Below, piece by piece: positions 18,601-26,217 of a stretch of 64,000 nt of DNA; position 1 is the first letter of the stretch; each line of letters starts with the position of its first letter. The notes beneath the pieces were generated by a model. The model searched no databases, was not told where the DNA came from, and saw only the letters and a program-made list of their open reading frames with translations. Made by a program: the position numbers and the translations under genes. This DNA comes from Brevibacterium sp. UCMA 11754 (GTDB taxonomy: Bacteria > Actinomycetota > Actinomycetes > Actinomycetales > Brevibacteriaceae): assembly GCF_021532275.1 (NCBI RefSeq), contig NZ_JACBOT010000028.1, positions 1-64,000 on the forward strand, given 5' to 3'.

Positions 18601-19322
18601 TTCTCGATCTCCTTGACTGCGTCCAGTTCGGTACCGACCTCCACGGACAGTGATTTGTCCCCCTGAGCGCTCTGACCTGCGGGGACGACGGTTCCGGCGG
18701 CCGTGAGTTCGTCCGGCACCGAGGTGGTGACGACGTTCTTATCGTTGACGTCGTCGGGACGGAAGCTGATGTTGACTCGCTGCTCGTTCTGCCCGGCCAC
18801 GTCGACGCTGGAGACGCCCGCGACGCCTTTGAGCTCGGGGACGAGTTCAGTCTCAACGAGATCGCCGAGCTTCTGCGAGTCCTCTCCCCCGGAGACGGCG
18901 AACATGACCACCGGAACGTCGTCGATCTGCTGGGAGAGCACCTCCGCCTCCGCGCCGTCGGGAAGGTCTGCCTTCGCAGAGTCGACGGCGGAGCGCACAG
19001 AGTCCGTCATCTCCTCGGCATCCTTGCCGAAGGGCCAGGTGACGTTGGCCGACATCGATCCCGCCGAGGAGGTTGTGCTCACCGTTTCGAGGTCGCCGAC
19101 CCCTTCGAGCGCGGTTTCGATCGGTTTGGTCACCGATTCCTCGACGACCTCGGGTGAGGCTCCCGGAACCGTGACCTGCACCGAGGTGCCTGGCAGCTCG
19201 ACCGAGGGCATCGTCTCCTGGTTGAGTGAGGTGGTCGCAATGACGCCGAAAACGGCGATCACAAGGGTGAGCAGGCCGACGATGAGGCGGTTCTTCAGAC
19301 TCATCCTGGTGATCAGGGACAC
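15642..19322 (-). CDS. RND-superfamily efflux permease with a coiled-coil insertion
   Basis: A 1226-aa RND pump of the AcrB/HAE1 type: about twelve helices, two large extracytoplasmic loops and two homologous halves. The proton-relay acids appear as VDDSIVV in helix 4, and IVVTNAIVLIDL is the matching block in the second half. Two features are unusual. A basic cytoplasmic insert follows helix 6 (EAWARKHREKGIKRAEKRQSK...). Between the second-half loop sequence RALELPVT and GDPITVDEIASVD there is an extra stretch of about 125 residues (roughly 820-950), rich in Ala, Glu, Asp and Gln, with two predicted coiled-coil arms split by a proline turn (NPPPAPSPGD). No membrane-fusion or outer-membrane partner gene is nearby, as expected in a Gram-positive cell. 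Substrate unknown. Confidence 0.88.
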   Translation of the reverse strand: MSLITRMSLKNRLIVGLLTLVIAVFGVIATTSLNQETMPSVELPGTSVQVTVPGASPEVVEESVTKPIETALEGVGDLETVSTTSSAGSMSANVTWPFGKDAEEMTDSVRSAVDSAKADLPDGAEAEVLSQQIDDVPVVMFAVSGGEDSQKLGDLVETELVPELKGVAGVSSVDVAGQNEQRVNISFRPDDVNDKNVVTTSVPDELTAAGTVVPAGQSAQGDKSLSVEVGTELDAVKEIEKTPLRTADGTVLLGDVADVELDSVDKTSYSRADGKDAVTVSVTKGQDDNVVEVSHGVNEVLERMGPELGDDISFSTIFDQAPEIEKSIHDLSVEGGLGLFFAILVILAFLGSFRSTVVAAISIPMSLLIAMIGLMVGEYTLNILTLGALTIAVGRVVDDSIVVIENIRRRQGTSDLTIDDIVASVKQVAGAITASTLTTVAVFLPIAFVDGIAGQLFRPFSVTVTLALLGSLLVALTIVPVFSYWVLRKSPKPLSPKRQAATDASYEAWARKHREKGIKRAEKRQSKIDGKNAKRDAKGKTLLPAATADAPVTPMPGDGEASDRVDRLQQRSLPAILAALRHPWRTIVISVAIFAVTMMMASFLKTDLLGAAGQNSLYIAQTLPAGSSLEASDEAAKKIEDVLASDPDVDTYSTTVNGPETGSENSFNITLKDDSEAEIATNRLSNQIDGLGDDVGEIDLQDASGSANEDVEIKLSGSDLSALGEAADSVTKKMSETEGVTNARNDLASDQPIIHVDVNREKAADYGYSQAEVGQAIAAALHGSEAGTLTLEGKERDIFLAPTHPDATPGEIRALELPVTEVQTQNAQEDATDAVEEKTDRRAEEAKAKAEEESADQLDSAREARDNAADQLEEARKALRDAQNPPPAPSPGDMAADQVEQAEEGVEQAEKGLNEANDAIDDLVDSQREQEESQAEEQDLADEQAAIPDIKGDPITVDEIASVDETETPATVTREDGNRQVTVFATPAEGQLNPVSTEAQELTSSMDLPDGVSFDVGGASQEQADSFSQLGWAMLVAIALVFLVMIATFRSFVQPLILLVSIPFAATGAVLLLLLTGTPLGIPSLIGLLMLIGIVVTNAIVLIDLVNKLREHEMGLWDAIIHGTRLRLRPILMTAAATVFALVPMSLGLTGGGVFISQPLAIVVIGGLTSSTVLTLILVPALYLLVERRKERRAEHQEAKAAAKHRADQDRIDAETAEVAARPVDE

Positions 19323-19635
19323 GGGTTCCTCCGGGTTTTGGGCATGCGGGAGCTGCGGATGGGTGTTCGGGTGACTTTGTGGAACGGTGTCGACGGGGAT
19401 GATCCGGGCGAGGGTGGAACGAGTTCAGTCTTTCAGGCCGGGCCGGTCGACGCGTCCCCCGAAAGTTGTCTTCTTCCTCCCCCAAAAGGCTGAGTGAGGC
19501 ATGGGAGATCGGTCATAATTCGATCATATGAGCGCAGCAGTCTGCGGGCGCGGGTGTTTTCCTCCGTCTTAGATTCCGGAAACACCACAATCGTGAGCGT
19601 GACGGATCTCGGCGCAGATCGGCGCCTAATTGCTC
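19323..19635. other. Gap upstream of the RND gene with a hairpin after cobW
   Basis: No gene is credible here. The half near 19322 must hold the promoter of the RND gene; GATCGGTCATAATTCGATC (19507-19525) has GATC/GATC ends. The half near 19635 holds the hairpin listed separately. Confidence 0.4.
19553..19586 (-). terminator. Hairpin after the CobW-like GTPase gene
   Basis: GGTGTTTTCC (19553-19562) can pair with GGAAACACC (19578-19586) with one bulged T. It lies 50 bases past the stop of the minus-strand GTPase gene. Confidence 0.4.
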
Positions 19636-20775
19636 TCAGCTGTGCAGGCGTACGTAGTGGCGGAGTCGCTCCACTCCGTTCGCGCCTCCGTTCGCGCCTC
19701 CGTCGCTGCGCAACGCGGCCTTCAGCTTCGCCCTGACATCTGCTTCATCGAAGGACTCGCCGATGACGACCAACGCGCTGTCCCAGCTCTCCTCCTGCGG
19801 TGCCGTCGTCGACACATAGACGTTCGGGCCCACCGCCTGGAGCTCATAGCGCCTGCTTCCGGCCCTGTCGTCGACAAGAATCGAGCCCTTCACCCGGTAG
19901 ACCCCGGCCGGCAGATCCTCAAGGAAGTCCAGCACGGCGCCGGCGTCGGCACACCCGCTGGCAGTGATCGTCACCGACTGTGCGTGATGGTGGACGGGGG
20001 CGCTCTCACCTTCGCCGTCGAGGCCTTCCTGAGCGGCCTCGGCGTAGGCCTGTCGGATGAGTTCCCGGATCGGAAGTTCAGCTTGGATGGGTTCTGCGCT
20101 CTCATCCCCGGTTGAACTGTCACCCGACCGTGTTCCATCGCCGCCTCGTTCGGCCCCTGAACCGGGGTCGAAGATCAGCGCCGGGTCGAGACGGCCGTAG
20201 CTGGTGCCGACGACGAGGAGTCGCGGATTGCGCTGATGGACCCGTTCCCGGATCGCAGCGACAGCCGGGTCCCGGTGCGCGACGGGGAGCTGATCGAGCT
20301 TGTTGACAAGCACCAGGGTCGTCGCCGCGTAGCGCATCGGCGGTGCGGTTTCGGTGTCGACCGTGGCGGCATGCATGGTGGCGTCGACGACGTCGATGAC
20401 CCCGCCGAGGTGGAAGCGGTGGTGACCCATGCGGGTGACCATCCGGGCCAGTGTCAGCGGTTCGGCGAAACCGCTGGCTTCGACGATGATGGCGTCGAGA
20501 CGCAGCCGAGGTTTCGCCAGAGTGGTGAGTGCGTCTTCGAGCGAAGTGTCATCATCAAGGCAGCAGATGCACCCGCCCGAGATGGAGAAGGGCTCATCGA
20601 CCTGCCCGACGACGAGGCCCGCGTCGATGTTGAGGTCGCCGAAGTCATTGACGACGACCCCGATGCGCGCATCGGGATGGCGCAGCAGGTGATTGAGCAG
20701 ACTGGTCTTACCCGCCCCCAGGTAGCCAGTCAGGAGGATCACCGGGACGGCTCCAACGGACTGCTTCCTGTTCAC
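19636..20775 (-). CDS. CobW/COG0523 GTPase, probable zinc metallochaperone
   Basis: A 379-aa G3E-family GTPase. Visible are the P-loop GYLGAGKTSLLN (about residues 17-28), the metal-binding CxCC motif in SGGCICCLDDD, and the base-recognition motif LVNKLDQL. The C-terminal CobW domain contains a histidine patch (APVHHHAQS). Such proteins (ZigA, YciC, ZagA types) deliver zinc to client enzymes when zinc is scarce. The start is a GTG at 20775 with GGAGGAG upstream. It diverges from the zur-like gene across a Zur-like box, and sits in a cluster with azt genes and a zinc-free L36, so zinc is the likely metal. Confidence 0.87.
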   Translation of the reverse strand: MNRKQSVGAVPVILLTGYLGAGKTSLLNHLLRHPDARIGVVVNDFGDLNIDAGLVVGQVDEPFSISGGCICCLDDDTSLEDALTTLAKPRLRLDAIIVEASGFAEPLTLARMVTRMGHHRFHLGGVIDVVDATMHAATVDTETAPPMRYAATTLVLVNKLDQLPVAHRDPAVAAIRERVHQRNPRLLVVGTSYGRLDPALIFDPGSGAERGGDGTRSGDSSTGDESAEPIQAELPIRELIRQAYAEAAQEGLDGEGESAPVHHHAQSVTITASGCADAGAVLDFLEDLPAGVYRVKGSILVDDRAGSRRYELQAVGPNVYVSTTAPQEESWDSALVVIGESFDEADVRAKLKAALRSDGGANGGANGVERLRHYVRLHS

Positions 20776-20817
20776 ATCTCCTCCACATCTGCCATCGGGA
20801 CGCTCGTCATCCGCTAA

Positions 20818-20832
20818 TGGTAACGTTTTTCA
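20818..20832. promoter_or_regulatory. Putative Zur box between cobW and zur
   Basis: TGGTAACGTTTTTCA resembles the other boxes of this cluster: AA at positions 5-6, TT at 10-11 and TCA at the end, followed by TTA as at the rpmJ site. It lies between the divergent GTPase and Fur-family genes. Confidence 0.45.
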
Positions 20833-20908
20833 TTAATACCGAAACATATCAACGTATGCGCATATGCTCACAGGACCAACTGCGCTGCAGCGTCGGAGGC
20901 ACAAGGAC

Positions 20909-21322
20909 ATGACGGCTGAAGAACCCAAGAAGACCCGCAGCACGGCTCAGAAGGCCGTGATCCGCTCCGCACTCGAGAGTGAGAAGCGCTTCGTCTCCGC
21001 CCAACAGCTCCATCGGACGCTTGAGGATCAGGGCCATACAGTGGGGCTGGCCACCGTCTACCGACAGCTCAACTCCCTGAGCGATTCCGGGCACGCCGAC
21101 TCCATCACCATTGCCGAGAAACAGCTGTTCCGCGCCTGTGCCCAGGACGAACATCACCACCACCTGGTGTGCGAAAACTGCGGCAAGGCCGTTGAGGTGG
21201 AACCACCCAGCGAGGACTGGATCACCACCACGGCACAATCACATGGATTCGAAGTCACTCGACATGTGTTCGAGATCTTCGGTCTCTGCGCCGAGTGCGC
21301 CGCCCTGGCCAAGAACCGATAA
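20909..21322 (+). CDS. zur: Fur-family transcriptional regulator, probably Zur
   Basis: A 137-aa Fur-family repressor. The winged helix has GLATVYRQLNSLSDSGHAD, the DNA-recognition block. The dimer/metal domain has DEHHHHLVCENCGKAVEVEPP and LCAECAAL, giving the two CxxC pairs for structural zinc and histidines for the sensory site. GGAGG nine bases before the ATG at 20909 decides the start; the reading frame also opens at 20864. Context (Azt importer, two CobW proteins, cysteine-free L36) argues for zinc sensing rather than iron. It is expected to close the surrounding genes when zinc is plentiful. Confidence 0.83.
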   Translation: MTAEEPKKTRSTAQKAVIRSALESEKRFVSAQQLHRTLEDQGHTVGLATVYRQLNSLSDSGHADSITIAEKQLFRACAQDEHHHHLVCENCGKAVEVEPPSEDWITTTAQSHGFEVTRHVFEIFGLCAECAALAKNR

Positions 21323-21350
21323 CGGTCGTCGGCGGACAGCATCGTCGAAC

Positions 21351-22451
21351 TTACGTCGCCGTTGTGCTCCACGCCGGAAATTCGTCGGGAAAGCCCGCCC
21401 ACTCCATAGGCCCGGCCTCCAGCTCCGCATCGCTGAGTGCGGCCTCGTCGAGGACCTGCCGCAGCCGGAGCTCGTCGAGTCCGGTGCCGATGAACGCCAG
21501 GTCCTGACCGAACGCGAGGAGCTCAGCCTCGGCGCCGAGGCTGTCGTCGAGCGCCAATGGAGACAGCGTGAATATGCGGCCGACCTGATCCCACTGGGCG
21601 GTGATGTGCGGACGTGTGGCCAATCGCGCAAATCCGGCCGAGCGCAGAATGTGTCCGCAGTGCCCCTGAAACAGGCATGCTTCCAGCGCGTGACGCAGGC
21701 GACCTGGGTGGAAGGGGCGATACTGCTCGTACCGAATGGCTTCGACCGCGCAGGATTGCCGTTGCGATGGAAATTCTTGGTTGAGGATCGCCACCCAGCC
21801 GGCATCCGGCGGCCGCTGCGCGTAGGTCCTCCCTGCACGACCGAGCATTTCGAAACCGTCGCCACCGCCTAGACTGCCTAGACCGTCAAGACCGTGCCGG
21901 CTGCAGGGATTCGCGACGAGTCTCTGCTCAGCACTTGGGGCTAGATGGCTGAGCAGCGAGGCAGCCCGCTCGAGCGCCTTCGGCTGGAGCGACCCTCCGT
22001 TGACAACTGCGATCGTCGAGGCGAATTCGATCTGAGCAACGAGCAGCTCAGCCTTCGAGGCGATGACGCCTCCGTCGTTCGCTTCACTCGTCAGGGGGAC
22101 TCTGATGAACTCCTCGGAGCCAAGATCAGCCAGCATACATCCCACGTCGAGGACGCAGACGAGGTCGAGGAGAGTCGTCCCCGCGTCCGGAGCCGTGAGT
22201 GAGCCGACGACCTCCATCACCGGCACCTCCAGTGGGTATTCCAGGACGACGCCGGGAACGTGGATCGCCTTGCGCATCAGATCGACTGCCCTGTCGACAG
22301 CTTCGAGTCCTTGACCCGTCTGCTCGGCAGGGACGAAGACGAATCCCCGGACCTTCGCTATGCTCCGGGCGCAGCTGGCCCTCTCCTGGGCACATGCGCC
22401 AGTCACTGCAATCACATTGACATCGGCATCACTTGACTCTGGCATTGGCAT
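21351..22451 (-). CDS. CobW C-terminal-domain protein lacking a P-loop
   Basis: About 366 aa. The C-terminal half matches the CobW C-terminal domain: RPFHPGRLRHALEA, LRSAGFARLATRP and QDLAFIGTGLDELRLRQVLDEAAL, ending near PDEFPAW. The N-terminal half sits where a GTPase domain should be, but the P-loop position reads TGACAQERASCARS instead of GxxGxGKT, and there is no CxCC motif. It therefore probably cannot bind GTP in the usual way. Two ATGs (22451 and 22445) are possible behind GAGGGAAGG. It diverges from the zinc-free L36 gene across a palindromic, probably Zur-controlled region. Role under zinc starvation is inferred; mechanism unknown. Confidence 0.7.
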   Translation of the reverse strand: MPMPESSDADVNVIAVTGACAQERASCARSIAKVRGFVFVPAEQTGQGLEAVDRAVDLMRKAIHVPGVVLEYPLEVPVMEVVGSLTAPDAGTTLLDLVCVLDVGCMLADLGSEEFIRVPLTSEANDGGVIASKAELLVAQIEFASTIAVVNGGSLQPKALERAASLLSHLAPSAEQRLVANPCSRHGLDGLGSLGGGDGFEMLGRAGRTYAQRPPDAGWVAILNQEFPSQRQSCAVEAIRYEQYRPFHPGRLRHALEACLFQGHCGHILRSAGFARLATRPHITAQWDQVGRIFTLSPLALDDSLGAEAELLAFGQDLAFIGTGLDELRLRQVLDEAALSDAELEAGPMEWAGFPDEFPAWSTTAT

Positions 22452-22468
22452 CCTTCCCTCAAAGTATC

Positions 22469-22500
22469 TATTGTTAAGTCTAACAATACTCATTCTCATT
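22469..22500. promoter_or_regulatory. Palindrome and Zur-like site between the CobW-like gene and rpmJ
   Basis: TATTGTTA (22469-22476) and TAACAATA (22481-22488) form a perfect 8-bp inverted repeat with a 4-base centre. It is followed by CTCATTCTCATT, resembling the TTCTCATT half of the box at 14071-14085; CTAACAATA also occurs on the minus strand beside the aztA/aztB box. Confidence 0.5.
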
Positions 22501-22513
22501 AAGGAGATCAGCC

Positions 22514-22636
22514 ATGAAGGTTCGCAGATCCCTGCGCTCGATCAAGAAGCAGCCGGGTTCACAGGTCGTGCGCAGACGCGGCCGCGTCTATGTCATCAAC
22601 AAGCTCAATCCCCGATTCAAGGCACGCCAGGGCTGA
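22514..22636 (+). CDS. rpmJ: Ribosomal protein bL36, cysteine-free (zinc-independent) paralogue
   Basis: A 40-aa protein starting [15 protein letters not shown] and ending NPRFKARQG, with the L36 core [13 protein letters not shown]. The Cys/His zinc ribbon of ordinary L36 is absent, which marks the C-minus paralogue (YkgO type). Many bacteria make this version in zinc shortage so that zinc held in ribosomes can be released. AAGGAG lies seven bases before the ATG. Its place opposite a CobW-like gene, across a Zur-like palindrome, supports zinc control. Confidence 0.93.
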   Translation: MKVRRSLRSIKKQPGSQVVRRRGRVYVINKLNPRFKARQG

Positions 22637-22643
22637 TCCGAGC

Positions 22644-23333
22644 TCAGCGCGAACGCCTGGGACCGCCCGCACTGCCGTGTGTGAAGATCTCAGGGTAGAG
22701 CTCGACGAGCTTTCGGGTGTGGCGAATATGCAGCGCCAGCATCGCCTCGGCGGATTCGACATCGCCGTCGATGACGGCCCGAAGGATCATGCGGTGCTCG
22801 GCGAAGATGTCCTCTCGTCGGGAGCGTCGGGTGACTGCGTTCGGCGCAAGCAGCTGCCTGCGGTAATAGTGGGTGAGATTCCACAGGTGGTCGACAGTGT
22901 CGTGGAGCCTGATCGTCGTCGGGCCCGCCATCAGCGCTCGATGGAAGTCATGATCGCACTCCAGGAACTCACCGGGCGAGGTCGCCGCTTCTACCCGCTG
23001 GGCGCTGGCTTCGAACTCGATGAACGACTCGGCCGTGTGCGAGGGCATCGCCATTCTCAGCAGCAGCGGCTCCAGCCGCTCGCGCATCAGATAGATCTCC
23101 CGGCACTCGTCAAGATCGAGGGCAGACACCCACGCTCCGGTCGACGCCACAAGAGTGACCAGCCCTGAGGATTCGAGGATTCGCAGGGTCTCCCTGATCG
23201 GCAGCCTGCTCACACCGAACTCCTCGGCGATTTCTTCCTGCCTGATCCTGGTCCCGGGGACGAGAACTCCCTGAATGATCCGCGACCTCAGCTCGGCCGC
23301 GATTCTGGCACTGGCCGCCTGATCGTGTGCCAC
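22644..23333 (-). CDS. GntR-family (FCD) transcriptional regulator
   Basis: About 229 aa. The N-terminal winged helix has GTRIRQEEIAEEFGVSRLPIRETLRILESSGLV; the C-terminal FCD domain has the metal-binding pattern with ECDHDFHRALM, EHRMILRA and ALHIRHTRK. A GTG at 23333 preceded at seven bases by GGGAGGGGG is the best start; an ATG at 23387 has no comparable site. It diverges from an APC permease gene and probably controls the permease, amidase and following genes through the two palindromes at 23640 and 23715. The inducer is unknown. Confidence 0.85.
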   Translation of the reverse strand: MAHDQAASARIAAELRSRIIQGVLVPGTRIRQEEIAEEFGVSRLPIRETLRILESSGLVTLVASTGAWVSALDLDECREIYLMRERLEPLLLRMAMPSHTAESFIEFEASAQRVEAATSPGEFLECDHDFHRALMAGPTTIRLHDTVDHLWNLTHYYRRQLLAPNAVTRRSRREDIFAEHRMILRAVIDGDVESAEAMLALHIRHTRKLVELYPEIFTHGSAGGPRRSR

Positions 23334-23897
23334 AGTTCGACCCCCTCCCATCGATCGCGGTGCTCGCCCTTGGGCATTCGCTCTCATATAGCCATCCGCC
23401 TTCGGACACGCCCCCTCGGGCGATCCCCTACCCCTCAGGCATCCACCCTCTGCCGTGAAGCATAGTCGCCCTCAGGACGTGAGAATACGAGCCCAGGGCC
23501 GTGAGAATACGGCCAAGGGCCGCGCAATGGCCATCGGATGGGGACACGCCTTTCTGATTGCAATCAAACTGCAATCTGCTGCCATTTCGAGCAAGGACAC
23601 TCCACAATACAGAATTGTCGGCTGGGAATTTCGACCGACATTGGATCCAATCCGACAAGTAGGCATTCTATGAATCCGGGCATCATTTGAGATTCGACCA
23701 ATGACAGATTCGACATTGGATCCAATCGAAGTCACCTGGCGATGCCCAACAGAATCCTGAGTATCACCGCTGGTCACATGAGGTATATAAGGGATCTCTC
23801 GATGACCCGAAATCACCGTTGGAGTGATTGACATCACCTATTCCAAAGGAGCAAACTTCAACAGTTGAAAGCTGTTAGCATAATCGAAAGGGCGATG
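23334..23897. promoter_or_regulatory. Divergent regulatory region with twin 12-bp palindromes
   Basis: ATTGGATCCAAT occurs twice, at 23640-23651 and 23715-23726 (75 bp apart), each inside a longer shared context CGACATTGGATCCAATC. These are likely operators of the neighbouring GntR regulator. Closer to the regulator gene, CGTGAGAATACG is repeated at 23478-23489 and 23500-23511 (22-bp period). No gene is credible in the interval. Confidence 0.7.
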
Positions 23898-25550
23898 ATG
23901 TCCACAATCAATCCCCCCACTGCCGGGCGACCAACGAAGGTCGAGATCCGGCACGATAAGGGACTCAAGAGAGACATCGGAAAGATCGGTCTTCTGTTCA
24001 CCGGCGTCGGTTCGATCATCGGATCCGGATGGCTCTTCGGAGCATTCAACGCCTCGGTGATGGTGGGGCCCGCATCGCTCATCTCATGGGCGCTGGGTGC
24101 CGTCATGATGATCTTCGTTGCGCTGAACTACGCCGAACTCGGCGTGATGTTCCCTGTTGCCGGCGGAGTGATCCGCTTCCCTCACTTCTCGTTCGGCTCG
24201 TTCGCAAGTTTCACCAGCGGCTGGATCACCTGGCTCTCTGTGGCAGCGACTGTCCCCATCGAGGTCATGGCCGCCGTCCAGTACGCATCGAGCTACCTCC
24301 CCTGGCTGATGCACACCGTCGATGACGTCGCCGTGCTCACCGGGCCCGGCATCGTGGTGAGCATTGCGCTGATGCTGGTCTTCAGCTTCATCAATCTCTA
24401 CGGCGTCCAGCTCTTCGCACGGTTCAACAACGTCCTCGTGTGGTGGAAGCTCGCGGTCATCGTGCTGGTCATCGTCGTGTTCTTCTCCCTCTCGTTCAAC
24501 CCCGGTCACTTTGTCAGCCAGCAGTTCGGCGGCTTCGCGCCCAACGGCATCGGACCGATCTTCGCAGCTCTCCCCGCTGCCGGCATCGTCTTCTCCTACC
24601 TCGGCTTCCGCCAGGGCGTCGAGTTCGCCGGTGAGACGACGAACCCGCAGAAGAACGTTCCCTTCGCCGTCATCGGGTCGATCCTCGTCACCGGCGTCAT
24701 CTACATCGCACTGCAGGCGGCCTTCATCGGTGCCCTGCCCTCGGACCTCCTCGACGGCGGATGGAAGAACCTGGCCTTCACCAACGACGCGGGTCCTCTC
24801 GCCGAGATCTCCCTGCTGCTGGGTGCCGTGTGGCTGGCCGTCATCCTCTACGGTGATGCGATCGTCTCCCCCGCCGACACAGGCCTGATCTACACTGCAC
24901 TCGCCCCGCGACTGTCCTATTCGCAGGCGAAGGTCGGCAATGCGCCACGCGCACTGGCCAAGCTCAACAAGCACGGTGTTCCCTGGATCTCGCTCCTCGT
25001 CGTATTCATCGTCTCCTGCATCATGTTCCTGCCGTTCCCCTCGTGGGCGAAGCTCGTCGGGTTCATCACCTCCGGCACCGTGCTCTCGTTCGCCACGGGT
25101 CCGGTGGTCGTCGCCGCGCTGCGCCGTCAGCTGCCAGATCAGGACCGTCCATTCAAACTGCCCGGCAACGACGTGCTGCCCATCATCGGCTTCATCTGCG
25201 CCAACCTCATCGTGTACTGGACAGGCTGGGAGACGAACTGGAAGCTCTTCTTGGCCGTGGCCATCGGCTACGTCGTCATGATCCTCCACCACATCTTCGC
25301 CAAGGACAAGGCTCGTCTGCCGGACCTGAAGATGCGCTCCGGCTGGTGGATGATCCTGTGGATGGTCGGCCTGGTCGTTCTCAGTCTCATCGGCCATTAC
25401 GGCGGTGGACTCGACATCATGGGCTTCATCTGGGGTGAGCTCATCACCGTGATCTTCTCGGTCGTCGTCTTCTACGTCGGCATCAGCTGCCGACTCTCGC
25501 CAGAGGAGTCGGTCGAAGCCATCGAACAGACTCAGCGCGTCGACGACTGA
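23898..25550 (+). CDS. APC-family amino acid/amine permease
   Basis: About 550 aa with 12-14 helices. The first helix region GLLFTGVGSIIGSGWLFGA carries the GxGxxIGSG substrate-binding loop of the APC superfamily, and GFRQGVEFAGETTNPQKNVP is the conserved helix-6/loop block. The start at 23898 has GAAAGGG five bases upstream; two other starts (23895, 23865) are possible. It heads a plus-strand set with an amidase and an isocitrate lyase-like enzyme, so it may import an amide or an amino acid derivative that those enzymes break down. The true substrate is not evident. Confidence 0.85.
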   Translation: MSTINPPTAGRPTKVEIRHDKGLKRDIGKIGLLFTGVGSIIGSGWLFGAFNASVMVGPASLISWALGAVMMIFVALNYAELGVMFPVAGGVIRFPHFSFGSFASFTSGWITWLSVAATVPIEVMAAVQYASSYLPWLMHTVDDVAVLTGPGIVVSIALMLVFSFINLYGVQLFARFNNVLVWWKLAVIVLVIVVFFSLSFNPGHFVSQQFGGFAPNGIGPIFAALPAAGIVFSYLGFRQGVEFAGETTNPQKNVPFAVIGSILVTGVIYIALQAAFIGALPSDLLDGGWKNLAFTNDAGPLAEISLLLGAVWLAVILYGDAIVSPADTGLIYTALAPRLSYSQAKVGNAPRALAKLNKHGVPWISLLVVFIVSCIMFLPFPSWAKLVGFITSGTVLSFATGPVVVAALRRQLPDQDRPFKLPGNDVLPIIGFICANLIVYWTGWETNWKLFLAVAIGYVVMILHHIFAKDKARLPDLKMRSGWWMILWMVGLVVLSLIGHYGGGLDIMGFIWGELITVIFSVVVFYVGISCRLSPEESVEAIEQTQRVDD

Positions 25551-25559
25551 GCCCGTTTG

Positions 25560-25582
25560 GCCGCCTCGTCGGTCGAGGCGGC
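25560..25582 (+). terminator. Terminator hairpin after the APC permease gene
   Basis: GCCGCCTCG (25560-25568) pairs perfectly with CGAGGCGGC (25574-25582) over a 5-base loop, starting ten bases after the permease stop. It lies between convergent genes and could also act on the minus-strand mobA-like gene. Confidence 0.65.
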
Positions 25583-25590
25583 TTCGACGC

Positions 25591-26217
25591 TTACTGCCTC
25601 GAGGCCGCTTCGTCGTCGAGGCGGGTGTGAATGCGGTGGAGGTCATCGGCAGTGTCGAAGTCGGCAACGACGCCCGGTTCCACGTCCACGAGACTGGGCT
25701 CGAGCCCGGAGAACAGCCATTTCACCGCGCCGTTCGTGGGATCGCCGATGGCGTCCAGGCGCGAGAGCAGAAGCTCTGTCGGCCATGCGGCACACAGGAA
25801 CTGTGTCTTCCCCCGGTCATCGGTCCCAGTTGCCGGAGTCCCTGTCCGTTGACAGGCTTGGATCAGATCGCCGAGGTGGTCCGCAGTGATCAGCGGCATG
25901 TCCCCCGCCAGCACGAGGGTCACACCCGCAGGCGCTGCGGAAGAAGCGTCTCGAACCACGGCGCATACCGCTGCTATGCCAGCCAGAGGACCGGCGAAGG
26001 CTGGTTCCTCAACGACGGAATGCACGGATTCCTGTTCCCGCGCAGACAGCCCATCACATGGTCCGGCCACCCACACCTCGGCGTCGGGATCAGCAGTGCG
26101 AACTGCGCTGAGGATCCGCGAGATCACCGTGGTCCAACCCAGCTCGACCGCGGGTTTGTGGACGCCGCCGAAACGGTTCGAGCGGCCTCCGCTGAGTATG
26201 ATCGCCCTGATCGACAT
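25591..26217 (-). CDS. mobA: MobA-like nucleotidyltransferase (molybdenum cofactor guanylyltransferase)
   Basis: A 208-aa Rossmann-like nucleotidyltransferase. The N-terminus IILSGGRSNRFGGVHKP is the nucleotide-binding signature LxGGxSxRxGxxK; LVLAGDMPLIT holds the metal-binding acid; VDVEPGVVADFDTADDL matches the C-terminal end of MobA (xDxNTPEDL). MobA joins GMP to molybdopterin to form the bis-MGD or MGD cofactor. It is transcribed against its neighbours and is not part of an apparent moa/moe cluster. A related family acting on other nucleotides (for example MocA) cannot be ruled out. Confidence 0.78.
   Translation of the reverse strand: MSIRAIILSGGRSNRFGGVHKPAVELGWTTVISRILSAVRTADPDAEVWVAGPCDGLSAREQESVHSVVEEPAFAGPLAGIAAVCAVVRDASSAAPAGVTLVLAGDMPLITADHLGDLIQACQRTGTPATGTDDRGKTQFLCAAWPTELLLSRLDAIGDPTNGAVKWLFSGLEPSLVDVEPGVVADFDTADDLHRIHTRLDDEAASRQ

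Noticed and set aside
24084..25667. 527-codon minus-strand frame opposite the APC permease gene
   Set aside because: Composition is a highly charged Asp/Glu/Gly/His mix typical of an antisense shadow of a membrane protein gene; no family motif.
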